DNA from: Thermoguttaceae bacterium
GTDB lineage: Bacteria; Planctomycetota; Planctomycetia; Pirellulales; Thermoguttaceae
Direction of reading: 5' to 3'
NCBI GenBank assembly: GCA_017550965.1
Contig: JAFZNK010000100.1
Coordinates: forward strand, 1-34,762
DNA length: 34,762 bases
This document shows positions 1-7,404 of the stretch, piece by piece. The notes beneath the pieces were generated by a model. It had not been told where the DNA came from, searched no databases, and saw only the letters and a program-made list of their open reading frames with translations. The translations under genes were made by a program, and so were the position numbers. Positions within the stretch are counted from its first letter, which is position 1. Every line of letters starts with the position of its first letter.

Positions 1-245
1 CCGACTCCGCCTTCGGTCGCGCCCGAAGAAGTCGCCGAATACGTACCGTCCGCGCCGGTCTTGCAGCCGCCGCCTTCTCCGGTCTGGTCCTGATTGTAGA
101 ACGTCAGCGTCGCGCCGTCGACGGGAGCGCCGCCCATCGTCACTTTGCCCGTTACCGCTTTATAGCCCTTGTTCTTGCCGCAACCGACGCAGCACAACAC
201 GCCGATCATAAGAAACGCGACGACAAATAGTTTCGCTTTGGTCAT
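1..245 (-). CDS. Small lipoprotein with transthyretin/carboxypeptidase-regulatory-like domain (3' end outside window)
   Basis: Reading leftwards from the ATG at 245, 81 codons are open to the window edge. The product starts MTKAKLFVVAFLMIGVLCC and has a lipobox-like VGC near residue 21, so it is probably lipidated and membrane-anchored. The next part (KAVTGKVTMGGAPVDGATLT) is the first strand pair of the transthyretin-like fold seen in short planctomycete lipoproteins, followed by a GADGTYSATSSG segment that fits the usual T-D-x-x-G-x-Y turn. A GAGG lies 12 bases before the ATG, a rather long spacing. It sits 130 bp downstream of a DUF1559 pseudopilin on the same strand, the same pairing as at 18332-19987. 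The function of these lipoproteins is not established; a role in the pseudopilin-associated envelope machinery is inference from context. The C-terminal part is not visible. Confidence 0.82.
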   Translation of the reverse strand, partial: MTKAKLFVVAFLMIGVLCCVGCGKNKGYKAVTGKVTMGGAPVDGATLTFYNQDQTGEGGGCKTGADGTYSATSSGATEGGV

Positions 246-331
246 TATCTGCTTATTCCTCGTAATAGCTAAACAAAACGCCGGAACATAGCAGGGAAAT
301 CCCCGACGTCCCGGCGTCGAATTTCACGCGA

Positions 332-348
332 CGGCTCCGTAAGAGCCG
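332..348. other. Short hairpin between the pseudopilin and lipoprotein genes
   Basis: CGGCTC and GAGCCG form a perfect 6-bp stem with a 5-nt loop in the 130-bp gap between the two minus-strand genes. No T-run follows on either strand. It could be a weak attenuator or a 3'-end stabiliser that lets the upstream pseudopilin be made in excess. That role is inference. Confidence 0.3.
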
Positions 349-374
349 CCGCTGTTATCAAACGCTCTTAACAA

Positions 375-1481
375 TCACATAGCGTTCGTGGTTTCGCCGC
401 CGGCGGAGGAGCCCATCGCGCCCCAGACGCCGTAAACGGACGGCCCGCCGTAGTCTTGCGGACGAGACTGATTACGAACGACGTTGTATCCGTCTTCGTT
501 CTGATTGCCGCAGTCGATCGTGTCGCTCACGAAACGAACGGAACCGTCGCCCATGCAGACGTTGACGCCGCCGGAATGGTTGCTCGACGCGGTGGTAATG
601 CAGTTTTCTTCCTGACCGCCGCGCGCGCAGGTCGGCGCGTTCGGAGGCAGAATGGTGTAGAACATCGTGTACGGGTTCTGGGCGTCGCCCCAACGACGGC
701 CGACCATCTGGTTGTCGTTTTGACCAACCTGGTAGCTCTGGGCGATTTGTCCGCCCGTGCCGCGAGCGGCCGAGCAAACGGAAGGCGTAAAGTAGAAGTT
801 GCTCCAGTCAGTGGTATGCGAGTTAAAGCTTCCGCCAAGGAGGACGGTTCCGCCCTTGACCTTTTCCTTGCCTTTGGACGAGCCGACAACCGCTTCGCCA
901 AAGAAGGCGGTGTTGGTCGTGCCGTCGGTAATGTCGGCGAGGGTCATCTTGTGCTTGTTGCCGTTGGAGAAGGCGCCGCGGTATTCGTCCCAGTCCCAGT
1001 TAAGGGTGAGGTCGCCGCGGTTGAAGTGGTAGCTCGTGGCGGCCATGTCGCCGTCGGCTTGCGGCCCGTTGCCGTCGGACGGACAAAGGAACGCGGTAAC
1101 GGTTTTGCACCACGCCATGTCCGTGCCGGTCGACCAGGGAGAATTACCCGCTTCAATTTGTTGAACGGCGGTGTTGTACAAAGCCGCCTGTTCGACTTGC
1201 GGAAGCATGACGACCAAACCGGAGAAACGTCCCCATTGACCGTTGGCGCTGTATTTTTTAAACACGATCTGATAGCTGGCGTTCGGGAGGAAGCCTTGCG
1301 CGTCGTGGAACGTCTGGCAGGCAAGCCCGAGCTGTTTCATGTTGTTCGTGCATTGCATACGGCGAGCGGCCTCGCGAGCCGCCTGAACGGCGGGCAAAAG
1401 CAAACCGATCAAGATGCCGATGATCGCAATGACGACCAAGAGCTCGACAAGCGTAAAGCCCTTAGAATTCTTCTTTGACAT
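375..1481 (-). CDS. DUF1559 family pseudopilin (prepilin-type N-terminus, H-x9-DG motif)
   Basis: The 368-residue product begins [20 protein letters not shown], a type IV prepilin signal: a short basic leader, cleavage expected after the Gly of KG/FTLVE, then one hydrophobic helix ending [14 protein letters not shown]. Near the C-terminus [17 protein letters not shown] contains the H-x9-DG motif that defines this planctomycete family. The middle is a Gly/Asn/Cys-rich extracellular domain. The family is massively expanded in Planctomycetota; its cellular role (pseudopilus or surface fibre) is not settled. I chose the ATG at 1481 because GGAG lies 6 bases upstream and it gives a proper prepilin leader; an in-frame ATG at 1547 would add 22 residues ahead of it. 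A strong promoter is seen at 1826-1854, giving a leader of about 335 nt. The lipoprotein at 1-245 follows on the same strand. Confidence 0.93.
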   Translation of the reverse strand: MSKKNSKGFTLVELLVVIAIIGILIGLLLPAVQAAREAARRMQCTNNMKQLGLACQTFHDAQGFLPNASYQIVFKKYSANGQWGRFSGLVVMLPQVEQAALYNTAVQQIEAGNSPWSTGTDMAWCKTVTAFLCPSDGNGPQADGDMAATSYHFNRGDLTLNWDWDEYRGAFSNGNKHKMTLADITDGTTNTAFFGEAVVGSSKGKEKVKGGTVLLGGSFNSHTTDWSNFYFTPSVCSAARGTGGQIAQSYQVGQNDNQMVGRRWGDAQNPYTMFYTILPPNAPTCARGGQEENCITTASSNHSGGVNVCMGDGSVRFVSDTIDCGNQNEDGYNVVRNQSRPQDYGGPSVYGVWGAMGSSAGGETTNAM

Positions 1482-1705
1482 AATCGTCTCCAATAGCTGT
1501 GCATTAGGTGTAAAAAACCGCGCGCTCAATAAAACGAACGCGCTCATAATATCTTGAACCGAACCCAGCCCGTAAAAAGCTGAACCCCAATTCTCAACGA
1601 TTGTTACAACGCGACAAAAGCGATATCGTCAAGGCAAAGAGTCTCGGTCAAATTCTCGACAGAGACGCAGGAAAGTTCCAGGTCCTTCCTCCGACAGGTT
1701 GATTC

Positions 1706-1739
1706 TTCGTCAAAAGTCGTTCACATTCGTCAAAAGTCG
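1706..1739. repeat. Pair of 14-bp direct repeats, 20-bp period
   Basis: TTCGTCAAAAGTCG occurs at 1706-1719 and again at 1726-1739, two helical turns apart, inside the leader between the promoter at 1826-1854 and the pseudopilin start at 1481. The spacing suits two protein dimers binding the same DNA face, but no known operator is recognised. Confidence 0.5.
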
Positions 1740-1825
1740 CTCAATAGTTGATCCGCGCGCCGCTCGATTTTACGTCCCCTTCCTATTGGGAAAGGATTTC
1801 ACAAACCGCAAACGCGACAGGGATA

Positions 1826-1854
1826 AGTATACCCAATCTGTGTTTTCCTGTCAA
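1826..1854 (-). promoter_or_regulatory. Sigma70-type promoter for the DUF1559 gene
   Basis: On the minus strand TTGACA, a 17-bp spacer and TATACT give a near-consensus vegetative promoter, directly after the hairpin that ends the previous minus-strand gene. Transcription would start near 1818, leaving a leader of about 335 nt before the pseudopilin ATG at 1481. Confidence 0.72.
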
Positions 1855-1942
1855 TTATAAGACGCTTCTCCAACGCGAAAATTGCAAAAAAAACGAACAA
1901 TTCGCAGGGATTTTCTCGAACACGCGACGCTCCCCCAACAGA

Positions 1943-1989
1943 CGCAAGAGACCGCCGACGGCCACAGACGCCGTCGACGGTCTCTTGCG
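1943..1989 (-). terminator. Long hairpin after the beta-barrel gene
   Basis: Arms 1943-1961 and 1971-1989 pair over 19 bp with one mismatch around a 9-nt loop, 34 bp beyond the stop codon at 2023. There is no T-run on either strand, so it is either a U-independent terminator or an RNA-stabilising 3' hairpin. Its length makes it hard to explain by chance. Confidence 0.6.
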
Positions 1990-2022
1990 CAATTGTAAGT
2001 TCAGCTCGTTAAAGAAGGGGGG

Positions 2023-3636
2023 TTATCGATTCCACGAAATTCCGGCGAACCAGCCGTAGGCGAAGAAATCGCTGTTTTTCCCGTCGACTTTCGCAGCGTT
2101 GAACCAGTCGTTAAACTCGTATCCGCCTTGAATCTGGAAATTCCCTTTTCTCCACGCGAGTCCCAGCGCCGCTTCCACCGCGCCGGCTCCGTCCGTGCCG
2201 TAAATCTTTTGCGCGTCGTTATCCGGCGCGATCCCGGTTTCGCCGACGCCCACGACGCCCGCCGCGCGCGCGTACGCCTGGAAATTCCAGCCTAAATCGT
2301 GTTTCCACTCGGAGCCGAATCTCAGTCCGTAGGAATTATGCGTCGAATACGACAAAGACTCTTCTTTGAGCTGAGTCCATTGGAACCCGATAAACGGTCG
2401 GAACCCGCTCTGGTAGTACCAATTCCATTTTCCCAATTCGAGACTGTAAACGCTCAGCTGAACGTCGGAGCTCGCGGCTTTGGTTCCGGCGCTTGCCGCT
2501 TCGTCCGCCGTAAAGTAAGTATAGTTCCACACCAGATCCCATCCGGAAACGCCGCGATATCCCAATCGGGAACGAATCCCGGAGCCGTTGGGCGAAACCG
2601 ACGAGTCTTCCGACAGTTCCGACTGCCATCCTAAATATTCGACGTCGCCGATAATACCGCTCATAATGCGAGCTTCGTCGTAACAACCGCTTTCGCAAAA
2701 CGCGTAATTTTGTTCGAACGTTTGGCCCTGAAGGTCGACGCAAGCGGCCGTTTCAAAGTACTGCGGCGCGCTTTGTTTGGCGTTCGCGGCAGCCTGCGCG
2801 GCAAGCTCGGGATCGTAACCGGTCGCGTAATCGCCGGTCATGGCGCCGGTAAAAGCGCTGTAAAGGGGCCGATTCCAGGCTCGCGAAGGTTGCGGCGCGT
2901 ATCCGTAACACTGACCTCCCATACAAGCGGAATTAAGAACGCCGCCGTTGTTGTTCGCTTTATCTTTCGGAATCGTCCAGGGCGAATCGATCGGTCTGGT
3001 CTTTTCGACTCTGTTCTCGGGCTTGGTCGGATACGGAAGTTTTTTCTTACTCGTATCGGCGGGGTTCTGAACCGGCTGATAGACGACCGGACCGCCGTTA
3101 GAAGCTTCGACGGAAGCGTTCGACGGAGCCGCGGCTTCGTTCAACGGCGCGATTGCGGGGGCGCCTGCCGCGGCGGCGGGAGCGGCCTCGACGGTCGGTT
3201 GAACGTCCTGATCGTCCAATTCAAGAATGACTTCCGGCGCGGCGTCGCCAGTCGCCTGCACAAGATCGTCGACGTCCTGAAGCGCCGCGTCCGACAGGTC
3301 GCTCGGCACGGCGGGCGCCCCGGCGGGCTCTTCAAATCGGCACATTTGCGCGTGGTAGGCGTTGGGGAGCCGCTTAGCGGGGACCGCGTTGGGAACGCGT
3401 TGATACGCGTTCGACTCAAACGCGTTCTTTGACGAGTAGAATCGATCGCGATTCGAATTGGCGGCGTCTCCGTACTGACTGGGCGCGTTAAAGAAATAGC
3501 CGTCGTTCGCGGCGGACGTCTCGCTCAGGGGCTTGGCTCGTCCAAGGGAAATTTGAGTTTGGGCCCAACCGGGTTGCGTATAGCCGCAGAAGACGACGGC
3601 GATCGCCCCAACGACTGCAAGTTTAATCCTATTCAT
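2023..3636 (-). CDS. Predicted outer-membrane beta-barrel protein with long Ala/Pro-rich spacer
   Basis: The 537-residue product starts MNRIKLAVVGAIAVVFCGYT and has a Sec signal with a likely cleavage site at GWA/QTQ. Residues about 30-310 are low-complexity (Ala, Pro, Asn, acidic) with GGQCYGYAPQPSR near the end. The last 200 residues have alternating aromatic strands typical of outer-membrane barrels: GDVEYLGWQSE, RSRLGYRGVSGWDLVWNYTY, GFRPFIGFQW, NSYGLRFGSEW and a C-terminal FFAYGWFAGISWNR ending in an aromatic-rich strand. It resembles Lpg1974-type pore-forming proteins by general pattern, but I cannot confirm the family. The ATG at 3636 is chosen because it begins the signal peptide; an upstream in-frame start at 3738 would add 34 residues in front of it. 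It ends at a long hairpin. Surface or porin function is inferred. Confidence 0.75.
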   Translation of the reverse strand: MNRIKLAVVGAIAVVFCGYTQPGWAQTQISLGRAKPLSETSAANDGYFFNAPSQYGDAANSNRDRFYSSKNAFESNAYQRVPNAVPAKRLPNAYHAQMCRFEEPAGAPAVPSDLSDAALQDVDDLVQATGDAAPEVILELDDQDVQPTVEAAPAAAAGAPAIAPLNEAAAPSNASVEASNGGPVVYQPVQNPADTSKKKLPYPTKPENRVEKTRPIDSPWTIPKDKANNNGGVLNSACMGGQCYGYAPQPSRAWNRPLYSAFTGAMTGDYATGYDPELAAQAAANAKQSAPQYFETAACVDLQGQTFEQNYAFCESGCYDEARIMSGIIGDVEYLGWQSELSEDSSVSPNGSGIRSRLGYRGVSGWDLVWNYTYFTADEAASAGTKAASSDVQLSVYSLELGKWNWYYQSGFRPFIGFQWTQLKEESLSYSTHNSYGLRFGSEWKHDLGWNFQAYARAAGVVGVGETGIAPDNDAQKIYGTDGAGAVEAALGLAWRKGNFQIQGGYEFNDWFNAAKVDGKNSDFFAYGWFAGISWNR

Positions 3637-3952
3637 GATATGTTCCGATCCACATGCGCGTTTTCGCGCGACAATAACAACTGGTTCGTGAAAAGGAGAC
3701 GCGCCGACGGCAAAATCCTTTTGCCGCCTTGTACGCACGCCTGTTCGTTATAATCGGCACAGGCGTTATAAAACTTACCAAAAATTTTCACTTTCTTGCC
3801 ATTTTGGTTAAATTTCACGGGCAAGTTCGCCGCATTTGGCGCGAACGCCCAAAAAGAACTTGCAACGCCGATTCGTTTTGATACAATGAGACGACGTCGC
3901 GCAAAGCGCCTGCGGTCAGAAACAACACCCCCTTATTTGGAGCTCTTAAATC
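3637..3952. other. Divergent intergenic region between the beta-barrel and menC-like genes
   Basis: This 316-bp AT-richer stretch separates divergent genes. On the plus strand it holds the promoter at 3860-3887. On the minus strand two TATAAC-like -10 candidates lie near 3750 and 3765, without a clear -35. No gene is seen in it. Confidence 0.55.
3860..3887 (+). promoter_or_regulatory. Promoter for the menC-like gene
   Basis: TTGCAA, a 16-bp spacer and TACAAT lie 66 bp before the ATG at 3953. The -10 is good and the -35 has four of six consensus bases. Confidence 0.55.
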
Positions 3953-5116
3953 ATGCGTATCGAACGCCTTGAAGGATATTTGCTGAGACTTCCGCTTAAA
4001 CAAACCGCGCGCGTCGCCGACGCGTTGATCGATCATTGCGACGTCGTCGTCGTTCGAATAGAAAGCGAGGGCGCGTCGGGCTGGGGCGAAGTCGCGCCCG
4101 GCAACTCGCCGCTGACGACAAGCGAATGGTCGGCCGGAACGTTCGTAACGCTTCGCGACCAAATCGCGCCTCGCGTTTTGGAAAAGGGAGGAATCGCCGA
4201 CGCCCGCGTTTTGGAAGAGACGTATTCGCGCGTTCGCGGGAACAATTACGCCAAAGCGGCGATCGAGACGGCGTGGCAGGATCTCAACGCGCGCCAAATG
4301 AACAAGCCGCTTTGGAAAGTCCTCGGCGGGGAAAAGAAACCGTTGAAAGTCGGGCTGACGTTTGATCGCTCGGTTCAGCGCGAAGAGTTTTTCACCGGTT
4401 TGCAACGCGCCTGCGACGAGAATTTCGGGCGCGTAACGTTGAAAATCCGACCGGGTTGGGACGTTCAAATCGTCAGTTTCGCGCGCGTCGATTATCCCGC
4501 GTGGCTGCAGTTGCAGGTGGACGTCGAAGGCGAACTGGACTTCGACAAGCACGCCGACATCCTCTATCGCATGGACGACTTCTCGCTGACGTGTCTGGAG
4601 CAACCGCTCAATCCCCGCGATTTTGTCGCGCACGCCATGCTCAAAACGTCGATTCGCACGCCGCTCTGTCTGGACGAATCGATCGAATCGATTAAGGACG
4701 CGCAAATTGCGTTCGATCTGGAAACGTGCAAATACGTCTGTCTGAAGCCGGGCCGCGTCGGCGGTCTCGCGTCGGCGCGCGCTATCGCGGAATTCGCGGA
4801 GTCCAAAGAAATCGGCTGCTACGCCGGGTTCGACCTGACGTCCTCGCTCGGGTTCCGACATCTGGCGGCGCTCGCGTCGACTTCCAACTTCGTTTTGCCC
4901 ATGGATTACGTCAGGTTCGAGGAACTGTTCGAATACGACCCCGTTCCCGCGCTGACTACGACGCTCGTCGAAGAGCCCGGCGACGAAAAGAAGAATCGGC
5001 CCGCGCGTAACTTCCGCTACGTCGAGCTTTGGGACGAGCCGGGAATCGGCGCGGAGCCGGATCTGGAAGAAATGAACAAGTTCGTTCTTGACAAATTCGA
5101 ATACTCGCGCGAATAG
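3953..5116 (+). CDS. menC: Enolase-superfamily enzyme, o-succinylbenzoate synthase / N-acylamino acid racemase type
   Basis: The 387-residue product matches the OSBS/NSAR branch of the muconate-lactonizing subgroup. The N-terminal capping domain ends KAAIETAWQDLNARQ. The barrel carries the expected Lys in TLKIRPGWD (K164), metal ligands D190 (QVDVEG), E216 (CLEQPL) and D241 (LCLDES), and the second catalytic Lys in CLKPGRVGG (K265). In menaquinone synthesis this enzyme dehydrates SHCHC to o-succinylbenzoate; close relatives racemise N-acylamino acids. No other men gene lies nearby, so the substrate is open. The first Lys of the usual K-x-K is Thr (T162) here, while the second, which abstracts the proton, is kept. 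The ATG at 3953 has GGAG 10 bases upstream and a promoter at 3860-3887. A bidirectional terminator follows. Confidence 0.85.
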   Translation: MRIERLEGYLLRLPLKQTARVADALIDHCDVVVVRIESEGASGWGEVAPGNSPLTTSEWSAGTFVTLRDQIAPRVLEKGGIADARVLEETYSRVRGNNYAKAAIETAWQDLNARQMNKPLWKVLGGEKKPLKVGLTFDRSVQREEFFTGLQRACDENFGRVTLKIRPGWDVQIVSFARVDYPAWLQLQVDVEGELDFDKHADILYRMDDFSLTCLEQPLNPRDFVAHAMLKTSIRTPLCLDESIESIKDAQIAFDLETCKYVCLKPGRVGGLASARAIAEFAESKEIGCYAGFDLTSSLGFRHLAALASTSNFVLPMDYVRFEELFEYDPVPALTTTLVEEPGDEKKNRPARNFRYVELWDEPGIGAEPDLEEMNKFVLDKFEYSRE

Positions 5117-5140
5117 TCGCGTCGACCGCAAACAAAAACC

Positions 5141-5190
5141 AAACGAGCCGGGAAAAGACGATCACGCTCTTCCCGGCTCGTTTTTTCTCT
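5141..5190. terminator. Bidirectional rho-independent terminator
   Basis: Arms 5141-5154 and 5170-5183 pair over 14 bp. A T-run follows on the plus strand (5181-5186), and the minus strand has a T-rich tail as well. It lies between the convergent menC-like gene and the gene at 5208-5948 and probably serves both. Confidence 0.9.
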
Positions 5191-5207
5191 GAAATCGCGC
5201 GACGCGA

Positions 5208-5948
5208 TTATTTCCCAATCTCTTTTTTAAACGCGTCGACGATTTTGGAAATCACGCCGTTGAGAACAGGATCGCCCGGATGCGCTTTGGCGTTCGCTTC
5301 GTCGATCGCCACCTGCACGGCGGTTTCCAAATCGCCGACCATTTCCTTTAACGCGGCGATTTTGTCGGCGGGAAGTCCGTAGTCGATCGTCACTTCGCGC
5401 GTCTGATACAGGACGACGTCGTATTTTTCCTCGTACGTTCTCACGCGCGTCGACTCTTTTTCCTCAAAAGGAACGAATCGAACTCTCGTTTCCTTGACGG
5501 GATTCATGGGCGTAGCGAACGCGGGCTTGCCGTCGACTTCTGCGTTGGGCACAAGTTTGCGATTCTCCATCGGAAGCTTTTCCACGAGATTGCGCAGCGT
5601 CTCCGTAGCGTCTTGCAACGCGCGAAGTTGCGGCACCGTAAGTTCCGCCTCGATTCCCAGGAATTCGAACTTGCCTTTGTTGGAGCCGTTGGCCTGCTGA
5701 CGCGCGCCGTGCTGACAGACGATCGACTCGACGATTGCCAGGACTTTGTCCGCAATATCCTGCGGCGTCGCGACCAGATACGACTCTCGTTCTTCGGTCT
5801 CCAATTTGCCTTCGGCGGTAAAACGCTGATTTCTCTTCTCTTGCGCGCGGATTTGATTGATGAGCGCGTTGGCTTTGGCCTGTTCGCGCTTCTGCTTGGT
5901 GAACGTGGTCTGAACGGCGTTGGACGCTCCGTTTTGTGTTTTGGCCAT
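5208..5948 (-). CDS. Hypothetical protein, mainly helical, family not recognised
   Basis: The product has 246 residues from the ATG at 5948, which has GAGG 8 bases upstream. An in-frame ATG at 6038 would add 30 residues but has no visible ribosome-binding site. There is no signal peptide or membrane segment, so it is probably cytoplasmic. Residues about 10-45 are basic and helical (FTKQKREQAKANALINQIRA). A central part around LTVPQLRALQDATETLRNLV looks like a helical hairpin. A beta-rich middle (ETRVRFVPFEEK, YDVVLYQTREVTIDYGL) is followed by a C-terminal helix (GVISKIVDAFKKEIGK). Composition and codon use match its neighbours, so it is very likely a real gene. It stands alone between a terminator and a 979-bp gap. 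I assign no function. Confidence 0.75.
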   Translation of the reverse strand: MAKTQNGASNAVQTTFTKQKREQAKANALINQIRAQEKRNQRFTAEGKLETEERESYLVATPQDIADKVLAIVESIVCQHGARQQANGSNKGKFEFLGIEAELTVPQLRALQDATETLRNLVEKLPMENRKLVPNAEVDGKPAFATPMNPVKETRVRFVPFEEKESTRVRTYEEKYDVVLYQTREVTIDYGLPADKIAALKEMVGDLETAVQVAIDEANAKAHPGDPVLNGVISKIVDAFKKEIGK

Positions 5949-6508
5949 CTTAAATACCTCTTTGTCGACGGGCGTCGCTGCGACCGCGTTCGACGCCGGT
6001 TCGGCGGCGTTCGCGCGATAAATCGCGACGTTTGTCATATGATGTGAAAGTCGTCAAAAGATCAAGGAAACGCCTTGCCGTCGTTGACGCGCCGGACGGA
6101 AAAAGAGATCGCTCCCTTTTACGAAAGGCTTAATTCGCGGCAAGAGCCCCGAAGGACGCTCGCGTTGAAAGGAACTTGTTCCCGCGAAACGCGGCGATCC
6201 GCCCCTTTCGCTCGCGCAAAAGGTTGGGAAAAACGTCGATCCGCGTTCGTTTTAAGTAGGAACGGCTCGGCTACTGAAAGTTCCCTCGAAATCGAGAATC
6301 TCGAGATCGAGAAAAATCGCCCCGACAAGCGATTCGAACTCGCGTTCGAAGAGTTAGTTCCGCACTCGCGGCTCGCGTTTCCGCTAACGACCGCCGCTGG
6401 GCCGACGCCCTGAGCAATGCGACAGAAACGAACGCAATTGCGTTCGAAAGACGCCGCCGCGTCGAAAGAAGGCGAAAGAAGTTGAAAAAGACTCGACCGC
6501 GTCGGTTC

Positions 6509-6539
6509 GGAGGAACGCCCCTCTAGCGGGCGCTCCTCC
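6509..6539. other. Hairpin without T-run
   Basis: Arms 6509-6520 and 6528-6539 pair over 12 bp with one mismatch around a 7-nt loop. No T-run follows on either strand. It lies about 390 bp beyond the ruvX stop and could be a U-independent terminator of the ftsH-ruvX transcript or part of a structured RNA. Confidence 0.4.
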
Positions 6540-6559
6540 CGCCGATCGCCGTCAAGGTC

Positions 6560-6712
6560 TTAATTCTTACGGGCTCGTCGACGTCGCTTATTCTGTCCTG
6601 GACGTCGACAAGCTTGCTTCTTTCTTAGCCGTTGCTCCCAATTCCGGCGGAAATCTTTTTCTCTGCGCTTTTCTTTCTGCCAATGACCGGCTCCGCGCGC
6701 GCGGCGCGCCAT
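6560..6712 (-). CDS. Possible small, very basic protein (50 aa), unconfirmed
   Basis: From the ATG at 6712 a 50-codon frame runs to a TAA at 6560-6562. The predicted peptide is extremely Arg/Lys-rich with Trp and Glu interspersed (GHWQKEKRREKDFRRNWEQR) and ends KRRRRARKN, reminiscent of a nucleic-acid- or ribosome-binding peptide. Against it: no Shine-Dalgarno is seen, and Arg-rich chance frames are common in this GC-rich DNA. The start codon lies in the loop of an inverted repeat (6681-6690 with 6717-6726). I do not recognise a family. Confidence 0.22.
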   Translation of the reverse strand: MARRARGAGHWQKEKRREKDFRRNWEQRLRKKQACRRPGQNKRRRRARKN

Positions 6713-6927
6713 AGAACCGGTCGTTGAAAACCTGCGCTGTTCGCGCTGACTCGTAGAGTCTTAGTCCTTGAACGAACTTTTTCTTCGTTTCGCTTGTCCG
6801 TCAAACGCCGACCGGGCATGAAGGCTATGGGGCGAAACTTTTCGCGAAGGGCTTCCTTGATCGGGTACGTTATACCGTTTTCGAGCGTCGACGTCAAGAA
6901 ACGCGACGCCAACAGTCCAGAGTTTAT

Positions 6928-7404
6928 TCAGTCGTCGAGAGCCGAGAAATCGGTCGTGCCGACGCATCCGCGTTCGAGATACGTCGACAAAATAATCTGC
7001 GCGGCGACGGCGTCGAGCTTCGCCTTGCGTTGTTTCGCGTTGAGATTTCCCTGACGAAGATAGTATTCCGCCTCGCGGCTCGTAAAGCGTTCGTCCATGT
7101 AGTCGATCGACACGCCGGTCGCTTCGGCCAATTTGTCGCCGAACGCAATTGCGTCGCGCGCTTTATCGCTGATTTCCCCGCTGTTATGAAGGGGCAGTCC
7201 GAGGACGAAATGAACGATTTGCTCGTTTTTGACCAAATCGCGAAAATACTGCAAATCGAGCTTTTCGTTCCGACGACGATAGATTTCGTACGGAAACGCC
7301 ATGATTCTCTCGGGGTCGCACACGGCGACGCCGATACGCGCGTCGCCGTAGTCTATGCCCGCGATTCTGCCCTGTTCCGGAGGTCGGGACGGAGTCGTTT
7401 TCAT
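6928..7404 (-). CDS. ruvX: RuvX/YqgF family putative pre-16S rRNA nuclease
   Basis: The 158-residue product has the RNase H-like fold motifs of the YqgF family: GIDYGDARIGVAV (D18), then LGLPLHNSGE, then DYMDERFTSREAE (E105) and KLDAVAAQIILSTYLE (D131). The three acidic residues form the expected metal site. Family members mature the 5' end of 16S rRNA and were earlier proposed as Holliday junction resolvases. Length is normal, with about a dozen extra residues before the first strand. Its ATG directly follows the ftsH stop codon, so the two genes are almost certainly co-transcribed and translationally coupled. The last residues (CVGTTDFSALDD) are unusual but harmless. Confidence 0.92.
   Translation of the reverse strand: MKTTPSRPPEQGRIAGIDYGDARIGVAVCDPERIMAFPYEIYRRRNEKLDLQYFRDLVKNEQIVHFVLGLPLHNSGEISDKARDAIAFGDKLAEATGVSIDYMDERFTSREAEYYLRQGNLNAKQRKAKLDAVAAQIILSTYLERGCVGTTDFSALDD

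Larger units (their letters stand above)
1482..2022. other. Intergenic region upstream of the DUF1559 gene
   Basis: This 541-bp stretch holds the terminator-like hairpin of the beta-barrel gene (1943-1989), a consensus minus-strand promoter (1826-1854), the direct repeats at 1706-1739, and a possible second minus-strand -35/-10 pair nearer the gene. The only longer frame inside it (plus strand, about 1748-2059) runs across the hairpin into the next gene and is not convincing. No RNA gene was recognised. Confidence 0.6.
5949..6927. other. 979-bp stretch without a confident gene
   Basis: Between the end of ruvX and the start of the hypothetical gene, both minus-strand, no coding frame is convincing, although a 50-codon basic frame at 6560-6712 deserves a look. 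It holds several secondary structures: the 10-bp palindrome ATCTCGAGAT at 6298-6307, a hairpin at 6509-6539, paired arms at 6681-6690 and 6717-6726, and a small GACTC/GAGTC hairpin around 6748-6760. I looked for hallmarks of tRNA, tmRNA, RNase P and SRP RNA and saw none. Confidence 0.6.

Noticed and set aside
1748..2059. A 103-codon plus-strand frame in the intergenic region
   Set aside because: It runs through the hairpin at 1943-1989 into the end of the opposite gene, lacks a ribosome-binding site, and its composition is not protein-like.
3815..5131. A 438-codon minus-strand frame antisense to the menC-like gene
   Set aside because: It overlaps the terminator-flanked enzyme gene completely and has no family features.
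6325..6360. A tRNA T-arm-like GATTCGAAC sequence
   Set aside because: No 5-bp T-stem, acceptor stem or anticodon arm can be built around it on either strand.
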